Position numbers and translations under genes: made by a program. Below, one piece after another: positions 17,889-25,062 of a stretch of DNA of 64,000 bases. The notes under the pieces are model-generated. The model ran no database searches. It was not told the DNA's origin and saw only the letters and a list, made by a program, of their open reading frames with translations. The stretch is taken from positions 1-64,000 of the forward strand of contig CAKTPI010000007.1 of the NCBI GenBank assembly GCA_934591635.1, in the 5' to 3' direction. The stretch is from an uncultured Oscillospiraceae bacterium (GTDB lineage Bacteria; Bacillota; Clostridia; Oscillospirales; Oscillospiraceae). How positions within the stretch are numbered: the stretch's first letter is position 1; every line of letters begins with the position of its first letter.

Positions 17889-18707
17889 ATGCATATTGAC
17901 AGCTCACTTGTGCAGGCGTACACCTCCGGCAAAGAAATGGAGGCTTACAAATCAGCCTGGTTCTTTTCAAGTTCAACACTGGATGTTGATCTTGGCAAAA
18001 ACATCTTCTCTCTGCCGCCGGATGATGATGCCGTTCGGGAAACCGTGCGCCAACTGGAAGTCCGGTTCCGGCAGTACTGTGAAGATTTTGTGCCTGTGAA
18101 TCGCCCAATCTGGGATGCTCTTTTCCCGGACTGGCAAGAGGTGCAGCCCACCGTTGATCTGATCGTTGGATTTCCGGAACCCTACGATGCCGTTACCGTT
18201 ACTGCACCGGATGGAAAAACGCATTTGGTTTTTGACCTGATCTGCTGGAAAAAGTATGCAGAGCGCAAAGATTTAGATGACATCGTCCGCAACCTTCTGA
18301 CCCACGAGACCACCCATTTTTTGATTGGCCGCCACTATCCCGAAGTCGACGCAGCCCAGCAAAGCCCGGACTATGGAACAAAGCTGGATGCCTATACCTT
18401 CCATGAGGGCTTTGCACACCTGATTTCCTATCAGGCAACTGACATTGACCATGTAAATTGGCACTCAGCGCAGCTCCGCCAGGTTTACCGCTCCTGTAAA
18501 GGAAAAATGCGCGCCGCCCTTGCGGAGACGGATTCCGGCTGTCAGGCCCAGTATCTTTACGATGCCATTTGCGGCGCGTACTACGAAAAGTTTGCCTGCA
18601 TGTGCGGCATGCTGTATTTGGCAAACCAGTGGGAAACAAACGGCATCCCGGGATTACAGGATGCATTCCAAGATTACCACGGCTTTGCAAGAAAAACGAT
18701 TGAATAA
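17889..18707 (+). CDS. Putative gluzincin-type zinc peptidase, uncharacterised
   Basis: 272 residues. HETTH (139-143) is a good HExxH zinc motif, and HEGFAH (172-177) 30 residues later supplies an Glu at the spacing expected for a third ligand, as in DUF2268-like gluzincins. No signal peptide or membrane segment, so cytoplasmic. An in-frame start at 17841 exists; TTGGAGA upstream of 17889 is the better ribosome site. Peptidase activity is inferred from motif only. Likely second gene of an operon with 16891. Confidence 0.6.
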   Translation: MHIDSSLVQAYTSGKEMEAYKSAWFFSSSTLDVDLGKNIFSLPPDDDAVRETVRQLEVRFRQYCEDFVPVNRPIWDALFPDWQEVQPTVDLIVGFPEPYDAVTVTAPDGKTHLVFDLICWKKYAERKDLDDIVRNLLTHETTHFLIGRHYPEVDAAQQSPDYGTKLDAYTFHEGFAHLISYQATDIDHVNWHSAQLRQVYRSCKGKMRAALAETDSGCQAQYLYDAICGAYYEKFACMCGMLYLANQWETNGIPGLQDAFQDYHGFARKTIE

Positions 18708-18757
18708 GGCTGCACTCTGATTTGTTTTAGCGCAGAGCGGCTCCATAAGCGCATATA

Positions 18758-18790
18758 AAAGCAGGGAACGAAATCGCCCCCTGCTTTTTG
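18758..18790. terminator. Bidirectional terminator
   Basis: AAAGCAGGG/CCCTGCTTT stem with T-run on the plus strand and A-run on its left, placed between two convergent genes. Confidence 0.7.
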
Positions 18791-18793
18791 TTT

Positions 18794-19882
18794 TTATTTG
18801 TACGCTTGATTCACGCCATAAACGGCTTCGTTATGAGTAAAACCTTCAAATTCCAACTGATCAATCAGTGCACTGCGAGAAAAAGACATCGCCCCCAGGT
18901 ATTCTTTTGCCATTTTATAGGCCTGCTTATTCCAGTCAGCGCCACAATGCTCAACTGCATATTCTGACTCTGAATAAGTGTATCCTTCATATTCCAATTG
19001 GTCAATCAATCCGGAACGTGAAAACGGCATAGCGTCCAGATAATCCTTCGCACTTTGCAGGGCATTGCGCATTCCAGATGTCACTATACTTGTCTCTTTT
19101 GTTTTATTCAAATCCGCCTGCTGAGTGGCTCCCGTTTCACCGCGTATGCTAGAAATTCTACCCGGGTCAATTTGGTATTGCGTAAATCCATAGTCTTTAA
19201 GAGCAAGACCAATACTATCCTTTTTTAATATCTCAGAAAATAATTCAAAAATTGTGTTTAAGCTATCCTTTGCCTCAGTCACAAATGAATCTGTAATCGT
19301 TGCGTTGGAACTATTATTGGTTTTCCGAATATCAACAAACATTAAATCAGAGTTAACTGTATAAGTCGTTGGATCCAAATTAACCCCTGCACCGAAACTC
19401 ATTTCACCCGTTTTCATTGACGCAGTATTGGTCTGGTAAAAGTAGTATGTACCAGGTTGCTGTTTCTCATAACCGGTTAAATACAGCAGAGCGGTAGATG
19501 TGAACTGTACCTGCGTACTCGATAAACCTTCAATCAGGTACGAAAGCGAAAGCATAACAGCATCTCCGTTCACCATGCTGTAGAAATTTACATTCTCTAA
19601 CCCAGTATCGAAAGAATATACGTATATCCCACTAATTTTCATTCCGTTTTCCAGAATGAAATTTTTGAATTTGTCAATTGATACCTGTGAAGATACCTCC
19701 ATTGAACTGTACGGTACGAGCCCATCTCTCCATTTAGTCTTTTCTCTTAAACATGGATAGCAGCATGCTAAAGTAAGTGTCAGAAGAAGTACTGTCGCAA
19801 CGAATTTATTTATGTGTCTCCGCCTTTCCGACAAATCCCATCGAAATAAATGTCTGTGTATTCTATTCTGTCTCTTTTCCAT
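18794..19882 (-). CDS. Membrane protein with two C-terminal Ltp (host-cell surface lipoprotein) domains
   Basis: 362 residues. A single hydrophobic segment at about 25-44 (VATVLLLTLTLACCYPC) anchors the protein; the context of its Cys (TLAC) is not a clean lipobox. The middle region is unrecognised. The last 91 residues are two tandem copies of the Ltp repeat (SAKDYLDAMPFSRSGLIDQL and MAKEYLGAMSFSRSALIDQL). Ltp of Streptococcus prophage TP-J34 blocks phage DNA injection; many chromosomal Ltp proteins have no known role. Base composition is more A+T than the neighbours, suggesting acquisition. RBS AAGAAAGG precedes the ATG. Confidence 0.75.
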   Translation of the reverse strand: MEKRQNRIHRHLFRWDLSERRRHINKFVATVLLLTLTLACCYPCLREKTKWRDGLVPYSSMEVSSQVSIDKFKNFILENGMKISGIYVYSFDTGLENVNFYSMVNGDAVMLSLSYLIEGLSSTQVQFTSTALLYLTGYEKQQPGTYYFYQTNTASMKTGEMSFGAGVNLDPTTYTVNSDLMFVDIRKTNNSSNATITDSFVTEAKDSLNTIFELFSEILKKDSIGLALKDYGFTQYQIDPGRISSIRGETGATQQADLNKTKETSIVTSGMRNALQSAKDYLDAMPFSRSGLIDQLEYEGYTYSESEYAVEHCGADWNKQAYKMAKEYLGAMSFSRSALIDQLEFEGFTHNEAVYGVNQAYK

Positions 19883-20031
19883 ACCTTTCTTCCCTTCCTA
19901 TTCGTAAATTTTAAATCAGCCAAGTATCGTGTAACATGTTTTGTATTTCTAATATTAACCGATATTGGTTAATATGATTGTACACCAAATGCGGTTATCA
20001 TGTCAAGTACAAAAATCAAGGAAGGTTACAC

Positions 20032-20238
20032 ATGATATCCTACGAAAAACTTTGGAAAAGAATGAAACAGCAGGGCATTACGCAATACGCACTTATCAAA
20101 ATGTATCATGTCAGTCCAGGGCAAATTACACGGCTCAAGCGAAATGAAAGCGTCAGCACCCACACCATTGATACATTTTGCCGCATTTTAAATTGCGATG
20201 TCGGGGATATCATGCAATATATCCCTGATGAGCGATAA
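20032..20238 (+). CDS. XRE-family (Cro/CI-like) helix-turn-helix regulator
   Basis: 68 residues. A compact HTH: ISYEKLWKRMKQQGITQYAL then VSPGQITRLKRNESVSTHTI and RILNCDVGDIMQYI, the common small XRE repressor of Firmicutes. I prefer the ATG at 20032, behind GGAAGG, to an upstream in-frame ATG at 19978. Divergent from the Ltp gene, so it may regulate it. A terminator follows directly. Confidence 0.85.
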   Translation: MISYEKLWKRMKQQGITQYALIKMYHVSPGQITRLKRNESVSTHTIDTFCRILNCDVGDIMQYIPDER

Positions 20239-20284
20239 AAAATCTCCATCCGGTTCAGAGTAAAACCGGGTGGAGATTTTTACT
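20239..20284 (+). terminator. Terminator of the XRE gene
   Basis: AAAATCTCCA.CCGGTT pairs with AACCGG.TGGAGATTTTT; the stem starts at the stop codon. Confidence 0.75.
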
Positions 20285-20305
20285 GCAATGGAAACATCCC
20301 ATTTG

Positions 20306-20342
20306 TAAAAAATGCTCCCAGCCAAGCGGCTGGGAGCATCTC
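20306..20342 (-). terminator. Original terminator of the GGGtGRT gene, now separated from it
   Basis: ATGCTCCCAGC/GCTGGGAGCAT with CAAGCG loop region, followed on the minus strand by a T-run. It lies just outside the left attachment repeat, in the position expected 20-60 bases after the GGGtGRT stop codon before the element inserted. Confidence 0.75.
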
Positions 20343-20362
20343 ATTGTGAACCAGAAAGGAAA

Positions 20363-20386
20363 TTAGCCCTTCAGAGCCTCTTCCAC
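20363..20386. repeat. Left attachment core (attL)
   Basis: 24 bp identical to 36958-36981, starting TTAGCCCTTCAGAGCC. Homology continues to 20432 with 5 differences in 46 bases, all synonymous with respect to the GGGtGRT reading frame on the minus strand. Confidence 0.9.
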
Positions 20387-20559
20387 AGCCACGGCCACGG
20401 AAACGGTAGCACCGACCATGGGGTTGTTGCCCCTCTTGAACGCCTACGAAACCGCGCCAAAACTGTGCATTTCCACCTAAATCACGCCGTATATTTGTGT
20501 AAATTGCGCACAAAATTATCTATACTTAATAAGTTTTCGTACTATCTCCAAATGTATGT

Positions 20560-20579
20560 TGGGGCTAAATTGGGGCCAA
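20560..20579. repeat. Left integrase arm-type repeat pair
   Basis: Two tandem 11-bp units TTGGGGCYAAA; the 20-bp block is exactly repeated at 36841-36860. Position inside the element end and direct orientation fit binding sites for the integrase N-terminal domain. Confidence 0.65.
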
Positions 20580-20634
20580 ATTGCATGTCTAACGCCATTG
20601 TTCGTCAATAACCAATATTTCTTGAATATTAACT

Positions 20635-20746
20635 TTCACCCATCGAAAAAGTGAGGCATACCAGCTCCCAAGCTGGTGTGCTTCGCTTTTTTGATGGGCT
20701 CACGGGTGAAGGCGCAAGCCGAGGGGGCTACCCCTCCAAGCCTTCC
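20635..20746. other. Structured left-end element (nested hairpins)
   Basis: A 60-base near-palindrome (20639-20698; arms include GCATACCAGCT/AGCTGGTGTGC) is enclosed by TTCACCC (20635-20641) with GGGTGAA (20704-20710), then a second hairpin GAAGGC/GCCTTC (20708-20745) with inner AGGGG/CCCCT. No gene lies in 20433-20930. Could be a structured RNA, an origin of transfer or a replication/integration structure. Confidence 0.45.
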
Positions 20747-20814
20747 CTTTCTTGCCTGTGTCGATATTCGTTATATTCGTAGACAATGACGCATATTATG
20801 GTAATGTATCAAAA

Positions 20815-20868
20815 ACAGGCATGCTTCGTGCATATTTTTAACAGGAAATTCCGTTTTGGAATTATTTT
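20815..20868 (+). promoter_or_regulatory. Two-hairpin leader, copy A (upstream of DUF3846 gene)
   Basis: Order ACAGG, hairpin GCATG-CTT-CGTGC, spacer ending TTTTAACAGG, hairpin AATTCC-GTTTT-GGAATT, then ATTTT. The same architecture with different stem sequences is at 21776-21832. The second hairpin plus T-run could act as an attenuator. Confidence 0.5.
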
Positions 20869-20930
20869 GTGGTCTGATTTTGGTGGCAGACGAAATTGAA
20901 GATCACTATTCAAAAAAGGAGAAACGACAT

Positions 20931-21335
20931 ATGAGGCAAATCAAAGCAATTATTCTGGAACCTGAAAAGGATGCTCGAATTGAAATGATTGACAGCAGTT
21001 TGGAAGGGCTGCAAAAGCTGGTTGGCGGGTACATTGAAGTAATTTATCCGTTTGATTATAAAAAATATCCATTGAATCAAGTAGCAATCATCTGCAACGA
21101 TAGCGGCAAAATAGAGCGTTTGCCGTTGAATCGCGCTCTTTATGACGAGAATGGCAATCTGTTTGATGTCGTCGCAGGAACCGCAGTTATTGTCGGAATT
21201 GATACCGATGACCTTGTTTCGCTCAATGAAGAACAGGAAAAATACTATTTTTCCAAGTTTGAAGTTCCAGAGGGCTTTTTCTGGTACGGGCCACGGCTTT
21301 TGTCGTTCCCCATTCTCCCTATCATTGAACCTTAA
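20931..21335 (+). CDS. DUF3846 domain protein
   Basis: 134 residues. Fits the DUF3846 family common on Firmicutes plasmids, phages and integrative elements: VGGYIEVIYPFD, a VAIICNDSGK strand, LPLNRALYDENG and VAGTAVIVG. Function is unknown in the family. The frame opens at 20856, but an AAAGGAGAAACG site supports the ATG at 20931. First gene of the element's left arm, preceded by a two-hairpin leader and followed by a terminator, so regulated separately from its neighbours. Confidence 0.8.
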   Translation: MRQIKAIILEPEKDARIEMIDSSLEGLQKLVGGYIEVIYPFDYKKYPLNQVAIICNDSGKIERLPLNRALYDENGNLFDVVAGTAVIVGIDTDDLVSLNEEQEKYYFSKFEVPEGFFWYGPRLLSFPILPIIEP

Positions 21336-21343
21336 TTTTCAAA

Positions 21344-21368
21344 CTGACTCGTAACTGAGTCAGTTTTT
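21344..21368 (+). terminator. Terminator of the DUF3846 gene
   Basis: AACTGACTC/GAGTCAGTT stem followed by TTTTTC. Confidence 0.75.
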
Positions 21369-21400
21369 CACTATTTTGGAATATTTTTTGAGTACCTGTC

Positions 21401-21480
21401 TATAATAAATAATGTGAACAGGAAAAAGTTAAAAAGGGTTTATAAAGGCTAATCTCGGACTGTTCACGGGACATTTTTAT
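21401..21480 (+). ncRNA. Candidate small RNA in the 21.3-21.8 kb gap
   Basis: TATAAT at 21401-21406 would start a transcript near GTGAACAG (21414-21421), which pairs with CTGTTCAC (21460-21467); a T-run follows at 21473-21478. No ORF with a ribosome site lies in 21336-21848. Weak -35. The call is tentative. Confidence 0.3.
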
Positions 21481-21678
21481 AGTGTTAGTCTCCAAATTGC
21501 AAAAATGATTTTTCCACAGTGCCTTTGGAATGCTATTGCATATGTATCGCAGGAAAGCCCTCTTTCGGCTTATATATAAAGGTGAGATAATATTTTAGGT
21601 CATATACAGCGGGGTTGCGACTTGGCAAACCTCGCTATATAATAGTTATTGATATTTTTTCATATAATTCCTTTCAAT

Positions 21679-21716
21679 GAAATCCCCAGCCGCTTGTAAA
21701 GCAGCTGGGGATTTTT
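21679..21716 (+). terminator. Hairpin terminator in the 21.3-21.8 kb gap
   Basis: AAATCCCCAGC pairs with GCTGGGGATTT and is followed by TTTGCG. It ends whatever transcript crosses the gap and isolates the SprT-like gene. Confidence 0.7.
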
Positions 21717-21775
21717 GCGCTTTTGATGAGAAATTATATAAAAATGAAAAGAATAATATAATGTAGTGTAGATTT

Positions 21776-21832
21776 ACAGGAGTGCTTTACGCACATTTTA
21801 ACAGGCAAGCGGCATTTTTGACGCTTATTTTT
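21776..21832 (+). promoter_or_regulatory. Two-hairpin leader, copy B (upstream of SprT-like gene)
   Basis: ACAGG, hairpin GTGC-TTTAC-GCAC, ATTTTAACAGG, hairpin AAGCG...CGCTT, ATTTTT. Same order and spacing as copy A at 20815 with compensatory changes in both stems. Confidence 0.5.
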
Positions 21833-21848
21833 CAAAAGGAGAAGAATT

Positions 21849-22508
21849 ATGAAGAAACTGGATCAATACAACAGAGTCGCTGGCTACCTCAACAAAATTT
21901 TCGATTTGTTGAATGAAGAATATTTCAATAACGAGTTAGTTCGACCCGTGATTACCATTCAAAGCACCCCCAGAGCGTATGGACACTTCACCACTTCTGG
22001 ACATACATGGCAAAGACTACTGGGCGAAGATTCGCACGAAATCAATATCGGTGCTGGGACGCTTGCTCGTCCCATTGAAGAGGTAGTCGCAACGCTCTTG
22101 CATGAAGCTGTCCACTACTACAATTGGAGTGTGTCTAAGAAAAATGATACATCTCGTGGGGGAACTTACCACAACAAAGTTTTCCGTGACGCTGCTGTAG
22201 CACGGGGGCTGATTGTAACCCAAACGGAAAAATACGGTTGGGCGCATACAGAACCATCGGATGAAACATTGGAGTTTTGTATCAAAAACGATCTTTCGGA
22301 CATTCTGATGTATCGGAACGAATGGACCTCTGTTTCGTTAGGACCAGGAGCCTCGCATGGAAACGCTGGCGTGACTGCGGCTGGCAGGCAGAGCAGTTAC
22401 AAGCTGCGCTGCCCGTGCTGCGGGGCATCCGTTAAGGCCACAAAAGCTGGTGTACGGATTGCTTGCATCCCGTGCCAGGTTGAAATGGTTCAGGCTGAAC
22501 CACGGTAA
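21849..22508 (+). CDS. SprT-like zinc metalloprotein
   Basis: 219 residues. HEAVH in TLLHEAVHYYNW (about 78-90) is the SprT HExxH site, followed by the typical YHNKVFRDAAVARG block; the C-terminus has a CPCCG...CIPC zinc ribbon (about 187-210). SprT-like proteins on mobile elements resemble the Spartan protease fold that acts on DNA-bound proteins, so a role in element replication or protein-DNA clearance is possible. Good AAAAGGAGAAG site. Behind leader copy B. Confidence 0.8.
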   Translation: MKKLDQYNRVAGYLNKIFDLLNEEYFNNELVRPVITIQSTPRAYGHFTTSGHTWQRLLGEDSHEINIGAGTLARPIEEVVATLLHEAVHYYNWSVSKKNDTSRGGTYHNKVFRDAAVARGLIVTQTEKYGWAHTEPSDETLEFCIKNDLSDILMYRNEWTSVSLGPGASHGNAGVTAAGRQSSYKLRCPCCGASVKATKAGVRIACIPCQVEMVQAEPR

Positions 22509-22572
22509 TGTGGAAGCATCATGCCGTTTGAAAAAGCAGCAATAACTTGTTACCTTCGTTAAAAATAGACGG

Positions 22573-22639
22573 TTACTCGCTGCATCGCCTCAATATTGAA
22601 GATAAATCTTCAATATTGAGGAAAAAGATGCACGAGTAA
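22573..22639. repeat. Long inverted repeat in the 300-base gap
   Basis: 16-bp perfect arms CCTCAATATTGAAGAT (22588-22603) and complement (22606-22621), extended by GCATC/GATGC and TTACTCG/CGAGTAA, about 28 pairs in all. There is no gene in 22509-22809. No T-run, so not a standard terminator. Confidence 0.6.
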
Positions 22640-22809
22640 ACGGCTATCGTATTTGTATCCAGCAAACCTCTTCTTGGGCGGAACCATAACCGCCCTCCCT
22701 GATACGGGAAAAACAACTGTGGGTATGCGGTGGTCTTTGACCACAAATGTCTTAACGTTGTCTAACTGTCGGCAACTAAAACGGAGACAGTCAGAAGGAG
22801 TTGATTCAT

Positions 22810-23700
22810 ATGGGGCACAAATCAAAAAAATCACTCATCCACCAGGTTCAGGAGAAGCTAGTCAGCAAGATGTCCGCTGGGGACAGCAAGCACCTTGATA
22901 AGCGGCAGAGCGGGGTAACAGCACAAAAAATATATAGTTATAGTACACTCAGAGCCTACGAAAAACACGCCTGTAACTTCGTGAAGTGGGCAAAAAGTGA
23001 ATATAATTGCAGAACTTTAGAAGAATGCCATTCTCATATCAATGAGTACCTATCGCAACGGTCAGATAAATGTTCCGCTTGGACGGTAAAACTTGACGCT
23101 GCCGCCCTTGGAAAACTCTACTCAGAGCCAACCACTACATATTCACCCACACCAAGCCGTCATCGAAATGAAGTCGTCAGAAGCCGAGGGCCAGCTGTGC
23201 GTGATAGGCATTTTTCTGAAAGTAAGAATTCAAAACTTGTCGATTTCTGCAGAAGTACGGGCCTCCGCAGGAGTGAGGTGGCAGCTGCAAGGGGGACTGA
23301 TTTGGTTCTGTGTAAGGAAAGCCCATGCGGACTTGGCATTCATGTTCGGAGTGGCAAAGGTGGGCGAGAACGCATTGCCCCAATATACACCGATCAAACC
23401 ACATTGAACACAATTAAAGATATGTGTGTGCAATCTGGTGGTGGGAAGATATTTGAGAAAATCCCATCCTGTGCCGATATACATTCTTATCGTTCAGATT
23501 ATTGCGAAAGGGTCTATTTTGCAAATTCTAGGGATCTTTCCACACTTTCGCCAAAAGAATTGTACATCTGTCGTGGTGACCGTTCCCAAATCAAGTTGGA
23601 CCGCTCGGCTTTGGCAACGGCCTCCCGTGCGCTCGGCCATAACCGCATTTCCGTCATTCCCAGTTCCTACTTATATCATTTGGATAAGTTTTCAACTTAA
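22810..23700 (+). CDS. Tyrosine recombinase-like protein (second in the element)
   Basis: 296 residues. N-terminal SAM-like core-binding region (YSTLRAYEKHACNFVKWAK) and a catalytic-type C-terminal domain: Arg in STGLRRSEVAAARGTDL, HxxR-like IHSYRSDYCERVY, then ALGHNRISVIPSSYLYHL with a terminal Tyr. All five landmarks can be found, but spacing is odd and the C-terminus short. It is far from either att site, so it may resolve multimers, invert DNA or regulate rather than integrate. ATG at 22810 behind AGAAGGAG; a TTG nine bases upstream is less likely. Confidence 0.65.
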   Translation: MGHKSKKSLIHQVQEKLVSKMSAGDSKHLDKRQSGVTAQKIYSYSTLRAYEKHACNFVKWAKSEYNCRTLEECHSHINEYLSQRSDKCSAWTVKLDAAALGKLYSEPTTTYSPTPSRHRNEVVRSRGPAVRDRHFSESKNSKLVDFCRSTGLRRSEVAAARGTDLVLCKESPCGLGIHVRSGKGGRERIAPIYTDQTTLNTIKDMCVQSGGGKIFEKIPSCADIHSYRSDYCERVYFANSRDLSTLSPKELYICRGDRSQIKLDRSALATASRALGHNRISVIPSSYLYHLDKFST

Positions 23701-23703
23701 TGT

Positions 23704-23727
23704 TCCTCGTATCAATTTGTATACGAG
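23704..23727 (+). terminator. Hairpin after the recombinase-like gene
   Basis: CCTCGTAT pairs with ATACGAGG; the T-run is weak (ACTTTG), so a partial terminator at best. Confidence 0.45.
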
Positions 23728-23874
23728 GACTTTGTATATATATGCCAATTACAGGAATGGTAATTTGTGCAAAATTAACGAATTTTCAAAAATATTCAAA
23801 AAATTTGCAGTTTTCGTTATATTTTTGTGAAACCAACAATATATTAGGGACACTTAACTTGAAAGGAGAAATTT

Positions 23875-24768
23875 ATGATACAAACAGATAGAATAAGTCA
23901 TTTCTTAGATATTCCTCAAAATGAAATAATCAATAAATTATATGAACTGGATTCCCGAAGGTCTCGGAGTGTGGATGTGAACCCATATTCCTGTAAACTT
24001 CGTTCTGAAAAAAGCGATTTTGTGTTGAGCGTGACAGATGCCTCCACATTCCAGTGGGTTCCATCCACACGCCGCCTCTTAGTTTTGCTTCGAGAAGATT
24101 ATTACCGTAACCATTCCCCCGAAGTCCGTATTCCCGTCTCTTCCTATGCTGAGCTATGCCAGCGCAAAAATATTAAAGAGATACGCAGTCAGCTAAGAAA
24201 GGACCTCGAAGCCCTGCTTCAAATCAAACTTCCTTTGGAAAGTACCACATATTCCCCGTTGCTCTTGAAAGCGGGACTTCAAGGCGGCTATATAGTGGTG
24301 GTGCTTTCGTCATCCTTCGTGAAGGTATTGAACAAGAAAAAAGGTGCAATTCAACTTCCGTATCTGTATTTTGAGATCAGTGACAAGCGGTTTCGTCATG
24401 CTTCTGACTTACTTTATTACATAACCCTCATGCGCTTCCTGAATAACAAGAAGGAAAATGTACGGGACCACATCAGCATCGGGAAATTACTGGAAGTCAC
24501 AGCACTTCCTTCATTAGAAGAGGTGCAGCAGACAAAGAACGGTTCTATTCGGGAACGCATCGTCCAGCCATTTTTCAACAATCTACATGCACTGAATTCA
24601 GAACTGTCCTTTGTGCTTGTTCATAACGGATTCCAAATTTCCGAGGAAGAAGCACAAAAATTAGATTTCTATGAGTTCAAAAAGGTATGTATCCACTTTT
24701 CGTGGGTACACGAATCGGAACTGCGCCAATATGTTCCGAAGGGTACAGCCGTGGAGCAATCGGCATAA
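23875..24768 (+). CDS. Putative replication initiator (winged-helix Rep-like)
   Basis: 297 residues. I do not recognise a sharp family signature. The layout, two similar alpha/beta halves with a helix-rich segment ending in KRFRHASDLLYYITLMRFL, resembles winged-helix plasmid initiators (Rep_3-like/RepA). Context is the main support: iteron-like CGTGG repeats begin inside its 3' end and fill the next 170 bases, and a primase/helicase pair follows. Start ATG has GAAAGGAG upstream. Alternative: a general DNA-binding protein of the element. Confidence 0.5.
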   Translation: MIQTDRISHFLDIPQNEIINKLYELDSRRSRSVDVNPYSCKLRSEKSDFVLSVTDASTFQWVPSTRRLLVLLREDYYRNHSPEVRIPVSSYAELCQRKNIKEIRSQLRKDLEALLQIKLPLESTTYSPLLLKAGLQGGYIVVVLSSSFVKVLNKKKGAIQLPYLYFEISDKRFRHASDLLYYITLMRFLNNKKENVRDHISIGKLLEVTALPSLEEVQQTKNGSIRERIVQPFFNNLHALNSELSFVLVHNGFQISEEEAQKLDFYEFKKVCIHFSWVHESELRQYVPKGTAVEQSA

Positions 24769-24946
24769 ATCGTGGCATTTGCGGTTTTATCCGTGCCAAA
24801 TGGTGTCAAAACCGTGGAGCCGCAAAAAACACTGTTTGAAAAGTGTGTTTCAATCGTGGATGCTGTGCGGTTCACCAGTGCCAGCAAACAGTATATGCCG
24901 TGGCAGGTAGCATCATAAATCGTGTTCATAGAAAAGCACGATTTTT
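24749..24946. repeat. Iteron-like repeat cluster, candidate replication origin
   Basis: At least six copies of a (A/C)(T/C)CGTGG motif in the same orientation: 24749 (CCGTGGAGC), 24769 (ATCGTGGCA), 24811 (ACCGTGGAGC), 24853 (ATCGTGGAT), 24898 (CCGTGGCAG), 24919 (ATCGTGTTC), with a variant at 24790 (TCCGTGCCA). Spacing is about 20-45 bases. The last copy also forms a hairpin with CACGATTTTT (24937-24946), which can terminate the Rep transcript. Confidence 0.5.
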
Positions 24947-25004
24947 GCCGCCGCTAAGATATATATAAGAACATCGTAAGATGTTCTTAATCTTAAAACA
25001 TTTA

Positions 25005-25030
25005 GGGAAAACAACTACCATTGTTTTCCC
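25005..25030. promoter_or_regulatory. Inverted repeat before the CHC2 gene
   Basis: GGGAAAACAA (25005-25014) and TTGTTTTCCC (25021-25030), a 10-bp perfect palindrome with 6-base centre, 33 bases before the ATG. A smaller palindrome AAGAACATC/GATGTTCTT lies at 24968-24989. Operator or hairpin; cannot tell. Confidence 0.45.
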
Positions 25031-25062
25031 ACCTGATAAATAAAAAAGGAAGGGGAACCAAT

